22,583 nucleotides of DNA from positions 1-22,583 of the forward strand of contig CAZOHM010000039.1 in assembly GCA_964579795.1 (NCBI GenBank), given 5' to 3'. The notes beneath the pieces are model-generated. The model had not been told where the DNA came from. It did not search any database and saw only the letters and a list, made by a program, of their open reading frames with translations. The position numbers were made by a program, and so were the translations under genes. Below are positions 7,666-17,700 of the stretch, one piece after another; positions within the stretch are counted from its first letter, which is position 1; the number at the start of each line of letters is the position of its first letter. This stretch comes from JAEYFP01 sp964579795 (lineage in GTDB: Bacteria > Bacillota > Clostridia > Lachnospirales > Lachnospiraceae).

Positions 7666-9003
7666 AGATGTATTCAGTACTTGTGGTGAATAAGTCCCTC
7701 TATATCGAATGGTGTTAATAATTGCACGAAGACACTCATCAGCTAACAGTGTAATATAGATTGCTGCAATTCCCATGTCTGCAAATTTGACAAGTACAAG
7801 TGAGCAGCTGACAACAAATACAGAACCTATCATCTGTGAATAAAGCATCCACTTTGTATCGCCATATGCTCTGATTCCATTACCAATAATCACATTCATT
7901 GACTTCGGAAACATAATAGCAGCTGTAAAAATCAAATACGGTCCGGCCATTTCCATCAAGCCGGCATCTTTTGTGAAAACTCCAAGCAGCTCTTTTGTGA
8001 ATATTGCAAATATTGTACCGGATACCGCAACCAGTATGGCATTGACAAACATACATATTTTCAAGTAACTGTCTGCTGTTTTATAATCAGACGCTCCTAT
8101 TCCTTGTCCAATCAGCGTCATTGCCGATTTCCCTGTTCCGTTGAAAACAGCATACACCACAACCTCAATTCCAAATGTCAATGTATACACGGCAGTCGCC
8201 TTATAGCTTAAGCTGTTCAAAAATGCAATCAAAACAAGATTTGATGCGTTCCAAAGAAAATATTCCATAGCTGTCGGAAGACCAATTTTAACAGTTGCCA
8301 GATAGCTTTTGAAATCCAGGCATCTATTTAAATCATCAAACAGATAGTATTCTTTTCTTTTGCAAACAAAGCAGTAAACAATTAATGATACTGAAGAAAT
8401 AAGATTTGCTAGCAATGTTCCGATTGCCGCGCCCTTGATATTCATTGCTTCAAATCCAAATCGTCCAAAAACCAAAACATAAGAAATAACAATGTTCAAC
8501 AGTACTTTCATCACGCCACATACCATAATTGGTTTTGTATTACCAATACCCTGCAACATAGCCTGGAGTGCGCTGTCAATACCCAAAAGCAGCAGAGCAC
8601 CTGAACAAATCCTGATATACAAGGCGCTTTCCTGCAAAATTCCTGCATCAATATTCAATAAACGCAGTATCTCCTCCGTACAGAAAAACCATGCCAAAAA
8701 CAGCAGTGTAGAAATAACAGAGCCATAAAACATAGAGCTCAATGCATAGTTATTGACCTTATCACGTTTTTTTGCGCCAACAAATCGTGCGGTATAAACA
8801 ACAAGACCGATCCCAAGCGCAACAACCGTATCCATTGTTGTATTGTATGGAAACTGAGCTGCTCCAAGTGCAGAGATATATTTTGTATCCAAATTTCCTA
8901 AAAACGCCTTATCTGTTAACGATTGCAGCTGAAATACGATTCCCTGTATAACAATAGGCAATGCAATTATCCAAATATTTTTTAACTTTGTAATTAATTT
9001 CAT
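7642..9003 (-). CDS. MATE-family multidrug/cation antiporter
   Basis: Inner-membrane exporter of the MatE superfamily, expected to expel cationic or drug-like compounds in exchange for Na+ or H+. 453 residues with about twelve hydrophobic segments in two similar halves. The first segment carries ALPIVIQGIVFQLQSLTDKAF close to the N terminus, the usual MATE opening, and the second half has the FGIEVVVYAVFNGTGKSAMTL-like repeat of it. The frame is open to 9042, but ATG 9003 is preferred because GAGG lies about 8 bp upstream, while 9042 has no ribosome site and would overlap the preceding gene. It follows a ROK regulator by 28 bp, probably as one operon under that regulator. Substrate unknown. 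Confidence 0.9.
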   Translation of the reverse strand: MKLITKLKNIWIIALPIVIQGIVFQLQSLTDKAFLGNLDTKYISALGAAQFPYNTTMDTVVALGIGLVVYTARFVGAKKRDKVNNYALSSMFYGSVISTLLFLAWFFCTEEILRLLNIDAGILQESALYIRICSGALLLLGIDSALQAMLQGIGNTKPIMVCGVMKVLLNIVISYVLVFGRFGFEAMNIKGAAIGTLLANLISSVSLIVYCFVCKRKEYYLFDDLNRCLDFKSYLATVKIGLPTAMEYFLWNASNLVLIAFLNSLSYKATAVYTLTFGIEVVVYAVFNGTGKSAMTLIGQGIGASDYKTADSYLKICMFVNAILVAVSGTIFAIFTKELLGVFTKDAGLMEMAGPYLIFTAAIMFPKSMNVIIGNGIRAYGDTKWMLYSQMIGSVFVVSCSLVLVKFADMGIAAIYITLLADECLRAIINTIRYRGTYSPQVLNTSKIKLQGI

Positions 9004-9031
9004 TTTCTTTTCCTCTTTCAGCTTAATATGT

Positions 9032-9979
9032 TTACTCCACATTCATGCAGTAATCCAATACAATCTGCCACAATCCATTATCATACAATGCCTCTTCATC
9101 AGGTACGTATTGTATTTGTGGCATTCTATACTCCGGAAATTGTACCCTTAGTCGATTATCCAGCATCCTGACTTCCTCCTCTGATATGTCCGCACCGGAA
9201 ATTCCGATTAACGGGACATCCACCACACATGTCAGTGCCCGTAGCGCCTGTTCTAAACATATCAGACTTCCCTCTGCCTCATCACACAAATATTCCAGCT
9301 CTCCAGCACAACCATGTGCACCCTGCAGTAGTTTCCCTGAAATCATGATTGCACTTCCAATACATCCCTGATTCCAGAAAACGTGTGCATAGTCCAATCC
9401 CTTGTCACATTCTCCCATGATGATTGTGTTAATGTCATTCTCTAAAAATGTTTTGATTCCAAGCTTTTTTTCAAACAGATTTCCGATATCGACACCTTCC
9501 AGTTGTGGAAGATATGGCAGATATTTCACTGAATTCTCCAAAACAACACCCGGAATTCCAATGACCGCTAATCGCAAATTCGGATAATCAAGCAATATTC
9601 CTTCAAAAATCTGTACAAGACGGACCTTATCAATTGTTTCTTCGATTTTCTCTCTATATATCTGCTGTACATTATGGCAGTAATCATATACTTTAATATG
9701 GATTTCATATTGTTTAATCGCTGCACAGGCAATTGATTCGTACTCCTTATTCAACCGGAAAACTGCTCCCGGTCTTCCTCCGTTTGAACTTCCTTCCTGT
9801 TCTAGCACTTCACCTGTCTTAACTAACTCGTTCAACACAGCGGAAACTGTAGGAAAACTAAGACCCGAGTAATTTACAAGCTCTGTCTTTCCAACAACAT
9901 CATGTTTTCTGACAAGATTTCTGACAAGCCTTAAATTTGTGTCCCTTATTAAGTCATAATGAGCAGCCTGATTTTTCAT
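9032..9979 (-). CDS. ROK-family transcriptional regulator with degenerate kinase domain
   Basis: 315 residues. An N-terminal winged helix (about 12-75) contains the helix-turn-helix VGKTELVNYSGLSFPTVS and the wing SSNGGRPGAVF, as in XylR/NagC-type ROK repressors. The ROK domain keeps END at 180-182, but the phosphate loop near the start of the domain is not evident, GEIGH reads GELEY (225-229), and the zinc motif CxCGxxGCxE is absent. It is therefore likely a pure regulator with little or no sugar-kinase activity and an altered ligand site. A TTGACA-17-TATAAA promoter and a 14-bp palindrome lie just upstream, consistent with autoregulation. The downstream MATE gene is the probable target. AAAGGAG precedes ATG 9979. 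Confidence 0.83.
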   Translation of the reverse strand: MKNQAAHYDLIRDTNLRLVRNLVRKHDVVGKTELVNYSGLSFPTVSAVLNELVKTGEVLEQEGSSNGGRPGAVFRLNKEYESIACAAIKQYEIHIKVYDYCHNVQQIYREKIEETIDKVRLVQIFEGILLDYPNLRLAVIGIPGVVLENSVKYLPYLPQLEGVDIGNLFEKKLGIKTFLENDINTIIMGECDKGLDYAHVFWNQGCIGSAIMISGKLLQGAHGCAGELEYLCDEAEGSLICLEQALRALTCVVDVPLIGISGADISEEEVRMLDNRLRVQFPEYRMPQIQYVPDEEALYDNGLWQIVLDYCMNVE

Positions 9980-10004
9980 TTTTTTCTCCTTTTGTTTTTA
10001 ATGT

Positions 10005-10018
10005 TACTTTTAAAAGTA
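10005..10018. promoter_or_regulatory. Candidate ROK operator, 14-bp perfect palindrome
   Basis: TACTTTTAAAAGTA lies between the ROK promoter (-10 at 10030-10035) and its ATG (9979), close to the predicted transcript start. This is the usual place for a self-acting repressor site. Confidence 0.5.
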
Positions 10019-10029
10019 TGTTTAATAAG

Positions 10030-10058
10030 TTTATATCACACTGATTTATAATTGTCAA
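10030..10058 (-). promoter_or_regulatory. Strong sigma-A promoter of the ROK-MATE operon
   Basis: On the minus strand TTGACA (10053-10058) and TATAAA (10030-10035) are 17 bp apart, with a TG-n extension before the -10 element. Transcription would begin near 10023. Confidence 0.8.
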
Positions 10059-10093
10059 CAATAAAAATCCAGAACATGCACTCGCCGGTGCAC

Positions 10094-10133
10094 AAAAAGA
10101 ATAGAACAGGTATCTCTCCTGTTCTATCCTTTT
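10094..10133 (-). terminator. Terminator of the four-gene signalling operon
   Basis: ATAGAACAGG (10101-10110) pairs with CCTGTTCTAT (10118-10127): a perfect 10-bp stem with a 7-nt loop. On the minus strand it is followed by TCTTTTTG; the plus strand also ends in a T run. It lies just beyond the Hpt stop codon. Confidence 0.88.
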
Positions 10134-10144
10134 TATCTAATCAT

Positions 10145-10504
10145 CTAATCTTCTGAATATGCTTCAATAATTGCTGCGATTTTATCATGTTCCAACCACA
10201 ACGTATTATTCATATCCTCTACCTTCTCATAATCACAATCTCTTAATGCCTTTGTAATAATATTTGCTGCTTCATACAAATCCGTGAACCCAAAGCTTGC
10301 TGCAAGACCTTTCATACTGTGTACATGACGATATGCTGTCTCATAATTACCCTTATCGAACTCCTCTTGATAATCATCAAGACTTCTATCATCCAGAAAT
10401 CCTTTTACAAGCTTTATATATATTTCTCCATGACCACGAAGTCGCGCAATTGCTTCATCTACTTTACAATTGTTATTTCGAAGTTGTTCTATCAGCAAGT
10501 TCAT
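10145..10504 (-). CDS. Hpt-domain phosphotransfer protein
   Basis: A single histidine phosphotransfer domain, a small helical bundle that shuttles phosphate between receiver domains. 119 residues. The motif HSMKGLAASFGF gives the phosphorylatable His (residue 62 from this start) with the Lys-Gly at +3 and +4 that the family requires; HPt-type helices surround it. The start is ATG 10504 rather than 10510: GGAGG is 7 bp from 10504 but only one base from 10510. It is the last gene of the operon, 29 bp after the CheB-CheR gene and just before a strong terminator. Intact receivers that could exchange phosphate with it are in the two largest operon proteins (the hybrid kinase and the GntR-GGDEF-EAL protein). 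Partners are inferred from position only. Confidence 0.88.
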   Translation of the reverse strand: MNLLIEQLRNNNCKVDEAIARLRGHGEIYIKLVKGFLDDRSLDDYQEEFDKGNYETAYRHVHSMKGLAASFGFTDLYEAANIITKALRDCDYEKVEDMNNTLWLEHDKIAAIIEAYSED

Positions 10505-10533
10505 GAACATTCCTCCTTATCCTTAATACCCTT

Positions 10534-13041
10534 CTAACGATTTTCTCCATTTAATAAATCAATCACTGTAATTACAAGTCCCTGAATAGAATTATCTGTT
10601 GTTCGATATGGAGAAATTCTCATTGTATAATTCTTATCATTTACAGAATGAATTTCTTTTTCTATAGAGGTTAAGTTCTTTAAAACATCATGAGCGTCAC
10701 TTACAAGATCAATATCCAGGAAATTATGTGACAGAATCTGCAGTGGTCTTCCGATATCATACTCCAGAATATTGAATTCCCGTGCAATATAGTCAGTAAA
10801 TTTCCTGATATTTAATGCATTATCTATCAGAAGAATTCCAATCATCGTCGAGGAAAGGAAATTGGACATATCATTATTCAGATCCGTCAATTCCTCCAGT
10901 TTCTGCTGATATTCTGCATTTACGGTATACAATTCCTCATTAACCGACTGCAACTCTTCATTGGAGCTCTGCAGCTCCTCATTTGCAGTCAAAAGCTCTT
11001 CATTTGCAGCCTGCAGCTCCTCATTTACTGTTTCAAGTTCTCCAATTGTTGCTTTCAAATGTTCTTGAGAATCCTGAAGCTCATGCTCCAAATCAATGAT
11101 TCTTTGTGCAGCAGTTTTGTTAATATCATACTGTTCAATAAATCCACCATGTAATGAATTACTCTTATATCCAAAAATAATAGCTGTCAATCCCATTTCC
11201 ACACCACGTTTACTTAAAAATGGGTAAACTGTCAGATTAATTACAACATCCTCTCCATCTGTACTGGTAACAGAAATATCTGTATATGTAATCTGCTTCT
11301 TTTCAACACGTGCCTTATTAAGAGCAGTAGATACAACAAGACTGAGTTTTTCAGTAATCAAGCGGAAAATGTTGAAATCAACCTCTCCTCTTGGCATATG
11401 CAGAAACTTCCCAAATTCTCCAAATATATGCACAATGTCATTACTGTCATTTATTACTACCGCAGGTGGCATGAACTCTTCGAGGAACTCTACATATGGT
11501 TCATCAGAACTGATCAATGACCGCTCCGTTTTCGCATCTTCTCCTCCACCTGATTGAATAGGATAAACCCTTGGAGTAGAATAGGATATAGGCACAAGTT
11601 CCGGCGCATACCCGTCCGAATTGTGCTTGTATATTTTTTCGAGTGGACAAATTGGTACAAACACTTCTGAGAATTCTCCGGCAGTCTCGCTTTTTCCAAG
11701 AAATAAGAAGCCACCATCCTTCAATGCTGAATTAAAGATAGAAAAAAGATTTTTCTGCAAAATAGGCTGAAAATAAATCATTACATTTCTACATACAATC
11801 ATATCAAGCTTGCCAAAAGGCGGGTCCTGAAAAACATTCTGTGGTGCAAATACAATCATTTTCCTAATATCTTTGTTAATTACATAACTGTCACCTTTTT
11901 TCATAAAGTATTTCTGCAGCCGTTCATTCGTGACATCATCCACAATATTTTCACAATAAACACCCCTGCTGGCAAATTCAACTGCATGAACATCTACATC
12001 TGTGGCAAATATCTTAACTTCACGTTTCACATTCAGCTCATCCATAACTTCTCTGAACAGAATGGCAAGTGAATATGCCTCTTCTCCTGTCGAACAACCT
12101 GCAGACCAAACTCTGATTGGTTCTTTTTCTGCCGGTTGCTTAAGAATACTTGTGATTGCTGTCTGCTTCAGAGTTTCAAAGTACGACTCATCTCTAAAGA
12201 AATTGGTTACTCCAATCAAAATCTCCTTTGCCAGAATTTTTGATTCTTCACCGTTCTCACTCAGCAGCTCAACATATCCGCCAAGCGTTTCCTTATGAGT
12301 GACAACCATTCTTCGTTCAATACGTCGTAAAATTGTAGTACGTTTATAATGAGTGTAATCAATTTTACTTATTCGTTTCAATATCAGATAGATTTTGGCC
12401 AGCATTTCTTCATCTGAAAAAATCGGAAACTGATCATTATTCACTACTGTTGGGTAATTAATGTAGTTTAATATTTCATCTGCAATTTGATGAGGCGTTA
12501 AGATGAAATCGACAAGCCCAGTATTGATTGCACTTTTCGGCATTCCATCAAATTTAGCACTTGTTGGTTCCTGTGCTATAACAAGTCCACCAGCCTCTTT
12601 GATAGCTTTAATTCCATTTGTACCATCTGTTCCTGTTCCTGATAAAACAACTGCGATGGAGTGCTCTTTCATTTCTTCCGCCAGTGAACTGAAGAAAATA
12701 TCAATTGGATGATTGACACCCGAATGTACATATTCCTTTAAAAGCAGATGACCATGTTCAATAATCATATTATTTTTAGGGGGAATCAAATAGACATGAT
12801 TCGGCTTTATTTCCATTCCGTTTTCGGCTTGAATCACCTCCATGCGTGTATGCTTTGCAAGAATTTCTGCAAGAAGGCTCTTGTAGTCAGGCGATAAATG
12901 TTGAATTATTACAAATGCAATATCTGAAGTACATGACATATTAGCCAAAAACTGCTGCAGCGCCTCCAGACCCCCTGCTGAAGCACCTAAGCCAATAACA
13001 ATGTTAACTTCAGAGTTGTTCATTTTTTTTTCGTTTTCCAT
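10534..13041 (-). CDS. CheB-CheR fusion with PAS domains
   Basis: 835-residue fusion. CheB methylesterase (12-195) has the catalytic triad Ser21 (GASAGG), His48 (QHLSP) and Asp139 (GTGTDGT) but no N-terminal receiver. CheR methyltransferase (about 212-475) has GVTNFFRDE (277-285), the SAM motif GCSTGEEAYS (315-324) and CRNVMIYF (417-424). A PAS-like domain (515-625), a coiled coil (645-720, five NEELxxx heptads) and a final PAS_10-type domain (725-830) follow. Such fusions often end in a histidine kinase; this one stops after the last PAS domain. It would reversibly methylate glutamates of a receptor or another protein; no chemoreceptor is in the window. ATG 13041 is preceded by AAAGGA; an upstream in-frame TTG at 13083 was rejected. 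Located 59 bp after the hybrid kinase. Confidence 0.93.
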   Translation of the reverse strand: MENEKKMNNSEVNIVIGLGASAGGLEALQQFLANMSCTSDIAFVIIQHLSPDYKSLLAEILAKHTRMEVIQAENGMEIKPNHVYLIPPKNNMIIEHGHLLLKEYVHSGVNHPIDIFFSSLAEEMKEHSIAVVLSGTGTDGTNGIKAIKEAGGLVIAQEPTSAKFDGMPKSAINTGLVDFILTPHQIADEILNYINYPTVVNNDQFPIFSDEEMLAKIYLILKRISKIDYTHYKRTTILRRIERRMVVTHKETLGGYVELLSENGEESKILAKEILIGVTNFFRDESYFETLKQTAITSILKQPAEKEPIRVWSAGCSTGEEAYSLAILFREVMDELNVKREVKIFATDVDVHAVEFASRGVYCENIVDDVTNERLQKYFMKKGDSYVINKDIRKMIVFAPQNVFQDPPFGKLDMIVCRNVMIYFQPILQKNLFSIFNSALKDGGFLFLGKSETAGEFSEVFVPICPLEKIYKHNSDGYAPELVPISYSTPRVYPIQSGGGEDAKTERSLISSDEPYVEFLEEFMPPAVVINDSNDIVHIFGEFGKFLHMPRGEVDFNIFRLITEKLSLVVSTALNKARVEKKQITYTDISVTSTDGEDVVINLTVYPFLSKRGVEMGLTAIIFGYKSNSLHGGFIEQYDINKTAAQRIIDLEHELQDSQEHLKATIGELETVNEELQAANEELLTANEELQSSNEELQSVNEELYTVNAEYQQKLEELTDLNNDMSNFLSSTMIGILLIDNALNIRKFTDYIAREFNILEYDIGRPLQILSHNFLDIDLVSDAHDVLKNLTSIEKEIHSVNDKNYTMRISPYRTTDNSIQGLVITVIDLLNGENR
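10921..11025 (-). repeat. Five tandem 21-bp coding repeats (NEELxxx heptads)
   Basis: Inside the CheB-CheR-PAS gene, residues 673-707 are five consecutive heptads beginning NEEL, followed by a degenerate sixth (NAEYQQK). It encodes a coiled coil before the last PAS domain. This heptad run is typical of CheR-PAS fusions. Confidence 0.85.
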
Positions 13042-13100
13042 AATTTTTCCTTTCGCTATCTTGATTCTATTTGCAGCAATCAATAGTTATCTCTGAATTA

Positions 13101-14693
13101 TTACTGTTTTTTACTAATATATTTTGCAAGTGTCGAATATAGTTGGTATGAATCAATTGGCTTAATTACATAATCATTCATTCCCGCGTCAAACGCATCA
13201 GTGATATCTGTTGCCAGTGCGTCTGCTGTCAATGCAATAATTGGTATTCTGTCTGCTCCCGGAATATTTGAGTTTCTTAGCTTAATTGCCGCACTAAGAC
13301 CGTCCATAACCGGCATCCTCATATCAAGAATAATCAGGTCATAATACCCTATCTTTGCACTTCTGAATATTTCTATACAGTCAGCCCCGTTATCTGCACG
13401 ATTTGCACAAATACCGACAGCTTCCAGCTGAGTGGAAGTAATTTGTGCATTCAAATCATTATCTTCTGCAAACAGAATTCTGCACCCTGAAAAATCATAA
13501 TCATCTGGCTTTGTTGTAATATGCGTATATTCTCGTCCAGTAAGCTCCATCATTAAATTGAACACAGTTGACTGGAACAAAGGCTTTAGCAGTACTCTGT
13601 CTGCTCCCGCAATCCGAACAGCAAGCTGTAAATCAGGCGAATCCATTGCAGCAACTGCTGCAATTCTCAGCTTATCCTGTCCAGCTTTGCGAATTGCTTT
13701 TGTATTTTCTATTCCCTCGTGGACAGAAATTCCCCAATCAACCAGACATAAATCGAAATCCTTATTCATTGTAGATGCTTCAAGTAATGCTACCGTAGCC
13801 TTTTCGCTGTCTTCAACAAATACACATTCCGTTCCTATACGTTTTAATACCTCCACAACATTTGTCAATGTCTGCTCATCCTTTGTTACAAGCAGTACAC
13901 GATATGTATCAAAAAAATCCTGCGTAATAATTTCTGCTGCTGAGTTAATGCCAAACGTAAATGTCATGGAAAACGTTGTTCCAACACCTTTTTTGCTTTC
14001 AAAAGCGAATGTACCATCCATTAATGAGCATAGCTGCTTGGCAAGTGTAATGTTTGAATTCTCATCTTCATTTGTGTATCGTTCGATTTCCTCCTGCGTA
14101 AGCGCAGTACCGGTATCTAAAATACAGAATTGAATCTGTACAGATCTTTTGTTAATATCTCTCTGGGTAATACGAAATTTTATATGTCCTCCGGCATCTG
14201 TTGCCTCAATTGCACGCATAAGTAAAATCATCAATGCTCTGTTCAAATGCACGGAATCTCCGACTAAACTCTCCTCTGTTACCCCACTTAAAAGTACATC
14301 ATAATAAATATCGCGATCTATACATTCTGCACTACACACAGATGAAACCGATGAAACTAGCAGTTTAAAATCGAAGCAGGAATTATGGATAATGAGATTT
14401 CCTTTTCTCACCGCATCCAATTCAAGTATCTCATTAACTGTATTAAGAAGCATATGGGTAGAAAAATCAATCTTTGTGATACAGTCCGCTATCATATGCT
14501 GGTCAGCCTTTTGATTCTTAGCCAATGTTGTCATGCCAAAAATCACACTAATAGGCGTGCGCAACCGATGCGACAAATCTGCAATGTAATCATTTCTTCT
14601 AACCAGTTCTTCTTCCAGTTGTTTGTTCTTTGTAATCAAATGCGCATTCAAATTCAATAACTCATTATAATTTAGTTTCTTTTCTTCATCCAT
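13101..14693 (-). CDS. Hybrid histidine kinase-like protein, degenerate kinase core, two receivers
   Basis: 530 residues, no membrane segment, so cytoplasmic. A short coiled coil (5-35) leads to a HisKA-like helix pair with His42 in SHRLRTP, then a HATPase-like domain (140-248), a first receiver (264-385) and a second receiver (403-525). The second is complete: Glu410/Asp411, phospho-acceptor Asp457 (LDMRMP), Thr489 and Lys511 (IKP). The first lacks the acidic pair (VTKDE) and the Thr, keeping only Asp319 and Lys370. The kinase core is unusual: the acid after His42 is Arg, the N-box Asn is Arg160 (LLMRAIEAT), the G1 motif reads DTGTAL, and the GxGxG lid is missing. Autophosphorylation therefore looks unlikely. 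GGGAG precedes ATG 14693, 42 bp after the upstream gene. Confidence 0.88.
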   Translation of the reverse strand: MDEEKKLNYNELLNLNAHLITKNKQLEEELVRRNDYIADLSHRLRTPISVIFGMTTLAKNQKADQHMIADCITKIDFSTHMLLNTVNEILELDAVRKGNLIIHNSCFDFKLLVSSVSSVCSAECIDRDIYYDVLLSGVTEESLVGDSVHLNRALMILLMRAIEATDAGGHIKFRITQRDINKRSVQIQFCILDTGTALTQEEIERYTNEDENSNITLAKQLCSLMDGTFAFESKKGVGTTFSMTFTFGINSAAEIITQDFFDTYRVLLVTKDEQTLTNVVEVLKRIGTECVFVEDSEKATVALLEASTMNKDFDLCLVDWGISVHEGIENTKAIRKAGQDKLRIAAVAAMDSPDLQLAVRIAGADRVLLKPLFQSTVFNLMMELTGREYTHITTKPDDYDFSGCRILFAEDNDLNAQITSTQLEAVGICANRADNGADCIEIFRSAKIGYYDLIILDMRMPVMDGLSAAIKLRNSNIPGADRIPIIALTADALATDITDAFDAGMNDYVIKPIDSYQLYSTLAKYISKKQ

Positions 14694-14735
14694 CCTTTTT
14701 CTCCCATACCTTCTGTTTGAAATCAGTTTTCTCTA

Positions 14736-17700
14736 TTAGTTTTGCAGCAAATTAATAAATTCTTCGCTGGATACAGGCTTGCTGAAATAAAATCCCTGCA
14801 TATGATTACAACCAAGTGAATTCAGTAATTCAGCCTGTTTCTGGGTTTCAACCCCTTCAGCAATGATATCCATATGGCAACTCTTTGCCATGTTAATGAT
14901 ATGACCGAGAATTTTGCTCTTCCTTCCGGTATGATCTTTGCCAAGGACAAATTTCATATCAAGTTTTAAAATGTCTACCGGAACCTCCGATAAAATATTT
15001 AAGGAAGAATATCCGCTTCCAAAATCATCCATTTCTATAATAAATCCCTTTTCTTGAAGCATCTCTACCTGTTCAATCATTTGATCAATATTACTCATAT
15101 AGGTGCTTTCTGTAATTTCCATCCTGAGAAGTGAAGGTGAAATATGATATTTTTGCGTCAGGAATATCATTGTATCGATAAGCGTTCCGCCACAAATATC
15201 CATGCGTGAAATATTTACAGAAACAGGTACTACTTTATTTCCTTCGTCAATCCACTTTCGAAGATGTTTACAGGCTTCCTCCCAAACATAGTTATCAAGT
15301 TTTACAACAAATCCGTTCTGCTCAAACAGCGAAATAAATTCATCCGGTAGAATTACCCGTTTATCCGGAAGTACCCATCTAACTAATGCCTCTGCAGAAA
15401 CAATTCTATGTGTTTCATATTCATAAATTGGTTGAAAATATAAACAAAACTGAGTATTTTCTAATGCATTTTCCATGTTGGAGATAATTTTCTGATCGTG
15501 AAGAAGCATTTTCTGCATTCCTTCTGTAAAATAGATATCCTTATCAGTCCCCTTTTTTGCTGCCCTATGGGCTATCATTGCGCAATCCAAAATTGCATTT
15601 ATTGACATTGTAATATCTTCTATATAATATCTGCCCGTGCAGGAAGAAAGCTTCATGGTAGTTGCATATTTCTCAAGTCCCTTATTAAAGGCATATGTAA
15701 TACGCTCAACACAATCCTGTCTGGATGGATGAAGAACAGCAAACGTATCTGCCTGGATTCTTCCGCAGACACCGCCATAATGATTAAGCTCCGAATCCAG
15801 CTGCTTGGCAATATAGGTGAGAAGTCTGTCACCCTCATCATGACCGTATAAACAGTTAAACACTTTAAATCCATCAATATCAATAATACTTAACATCCAC
15901 TTGCCATTCTGGCTGTGACCAAGCAAATCTCTCATTTTCTGAAGGAAAAATGTTCGATTATAAATACCGGTCAGAGAATCTCTTTCGACAAGTTTACGTA
16001 GCTTCTCTTCAGCAGTCATATCTTCATTGACGTCATTTAATGTAATTAACAGCTTATGGGCAATATTAAACTCGTCGTTAATCTTTAATGCCTTCATTTC
16101 AAACCAATGCTTTTCACCGGTATTTGTCTTAAGCTTAATCCGAATCGATGCATGCTGCTGTGTTTTGGAATTGGCCAGCTCATAGACCATTGTCTGCATA
16201 GCCTTTACATCCATGGAACCAGCTACCATATCAGATAGTAATATTCTCCAAAGCGGGCGATGATCATATTTTCCTGCCAAGTGCTGGGAAATAGCTTTAT
16301 CATATGTAAAAACACTATTCACCCAGTCGTGCTCTATCACAACTGTTTCTGTACTCTGCACAATGTGTCTGTAGCGTTGTTCTTCCTCTCCTTGTAGCTG
16401 AAGATAAGAATTCTGTATACGAAGACGCTCATTTTCCTGTTTGTTAACAGTATTTTTGATTCTAAGCTTAAGCAGCTTCTGATCAACAGGTTTCTTCACA
16501 AAATCCATCGCACCCATTTCAATAGCTCTAAATTCATTCTCATCATCATCCATACCACTGACAATGATTACTGGTATGCTTTTCAAAATTGGTTCTCTCT
16601 GCATATTTTGCAATACTTCAAATCCATCTACTCCGGGCATCACAAGATCAAGCAGCACTGCTGAAATACTGACACCATATCGTCGTAATGTTAAAAGCGC
16701 GCGTCTGCCATCCTTGGCCTGAAGAACAATGTATTCATCTTTGAGCATTTCTGTAAGAAGATTTCTGTTTGTCTCCACATCATCAACTACTAATATCTTC
16801 TTTCTAGACAGACTGATATCCGTTTCCACCTGTCCTTCCTGTTCACTAATCTGTTCTGAGACAGCAATTCCATCTTCATTTCTTGTCATTCCTGGCTTAA
16901 AAAACTCAAATCTGTCTTTACCGCTTTCCTTGGCATGGTATAGCGCCATATCCATTTTACTATATATCTGATCATAAGTTTTTCCATCTCTTGGAAAAAC
17001 TGCAATTCCTATACTTCCGGAAATAGATATTCCATTATCAAAAACTCTTCGCATAAGCGAATTTATCTGCTCAGCCTTCTTTTCAATCACTGCATCAAAT
17101 GAAATATCTTTTAGACAAATTACAAATTCGTCGCCTCCGATTCTTCCAAATAAGTCTCCCTGTCTAAGAATAGTATGAAGAGACTTAGAAAGATCGCTCA
17201 GTACTTTATCTCCAATTGGATGTCCAAACATATCATTTACTGATTTAAATCCATCGACATCAAGCATTAGGAAAGCATGCTGTCTGTTTTCGTCACTTTC
17301 CGATAAAAGCTGCTCAGACTGCAGCATAAATGCACGTCGATTAAGTGCCCCAGTAAGGGCATCCTCTTCTGTGCGTTCCTTCAAAAGAATAATTTTCCTT
17401 TTTTCTTCGTCAATGTCCTGATACAACAGATAAGCCTGTATATCTCCTGTCTGTGTATCCTTTGATACATTTATACTAAGCTTGATCCATCTATACTTTT
17501 CGCTTATTCTTTCTCTATATTCAATTGACGCATTGTACTCGTCCTCCTTGCCCTTTTCTATCAAAAACTTACTATTCATGAGAGCAAGATAATCATTTGT
17601 ATCATTTGGATGAACCCGTTTTTCTACATAATCCATTGTACGGTCATCAAATGAATTATCTGCAGAATCGAACGTAAAATCCAAAAGATTTCCACGCACT

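Noticed and set aside
10077..10092. Small inverted repeat TGCAC/GTGCA upstream of the ROK promoter
   Set aside because: A 5-bp stem is too short to support a call; the stronger palindrome at 10005-10018 is a better operator candidate.
10921..11025. Regular 21-bp repeats that could suggest a CRISPR array
   Set aside because: There are no spacers; the units encode in-frame NEELxxx heptads of a coiled coil that is typical of CheR-PAS fusions.
13558..14133. 191-codon open frame on plus opposite the hybrid kinase
   Set aside because: Ser/Val-rich composition typical of an antisense shadow; the opposite strand carries conserved receiver and HATPase-like motifs.
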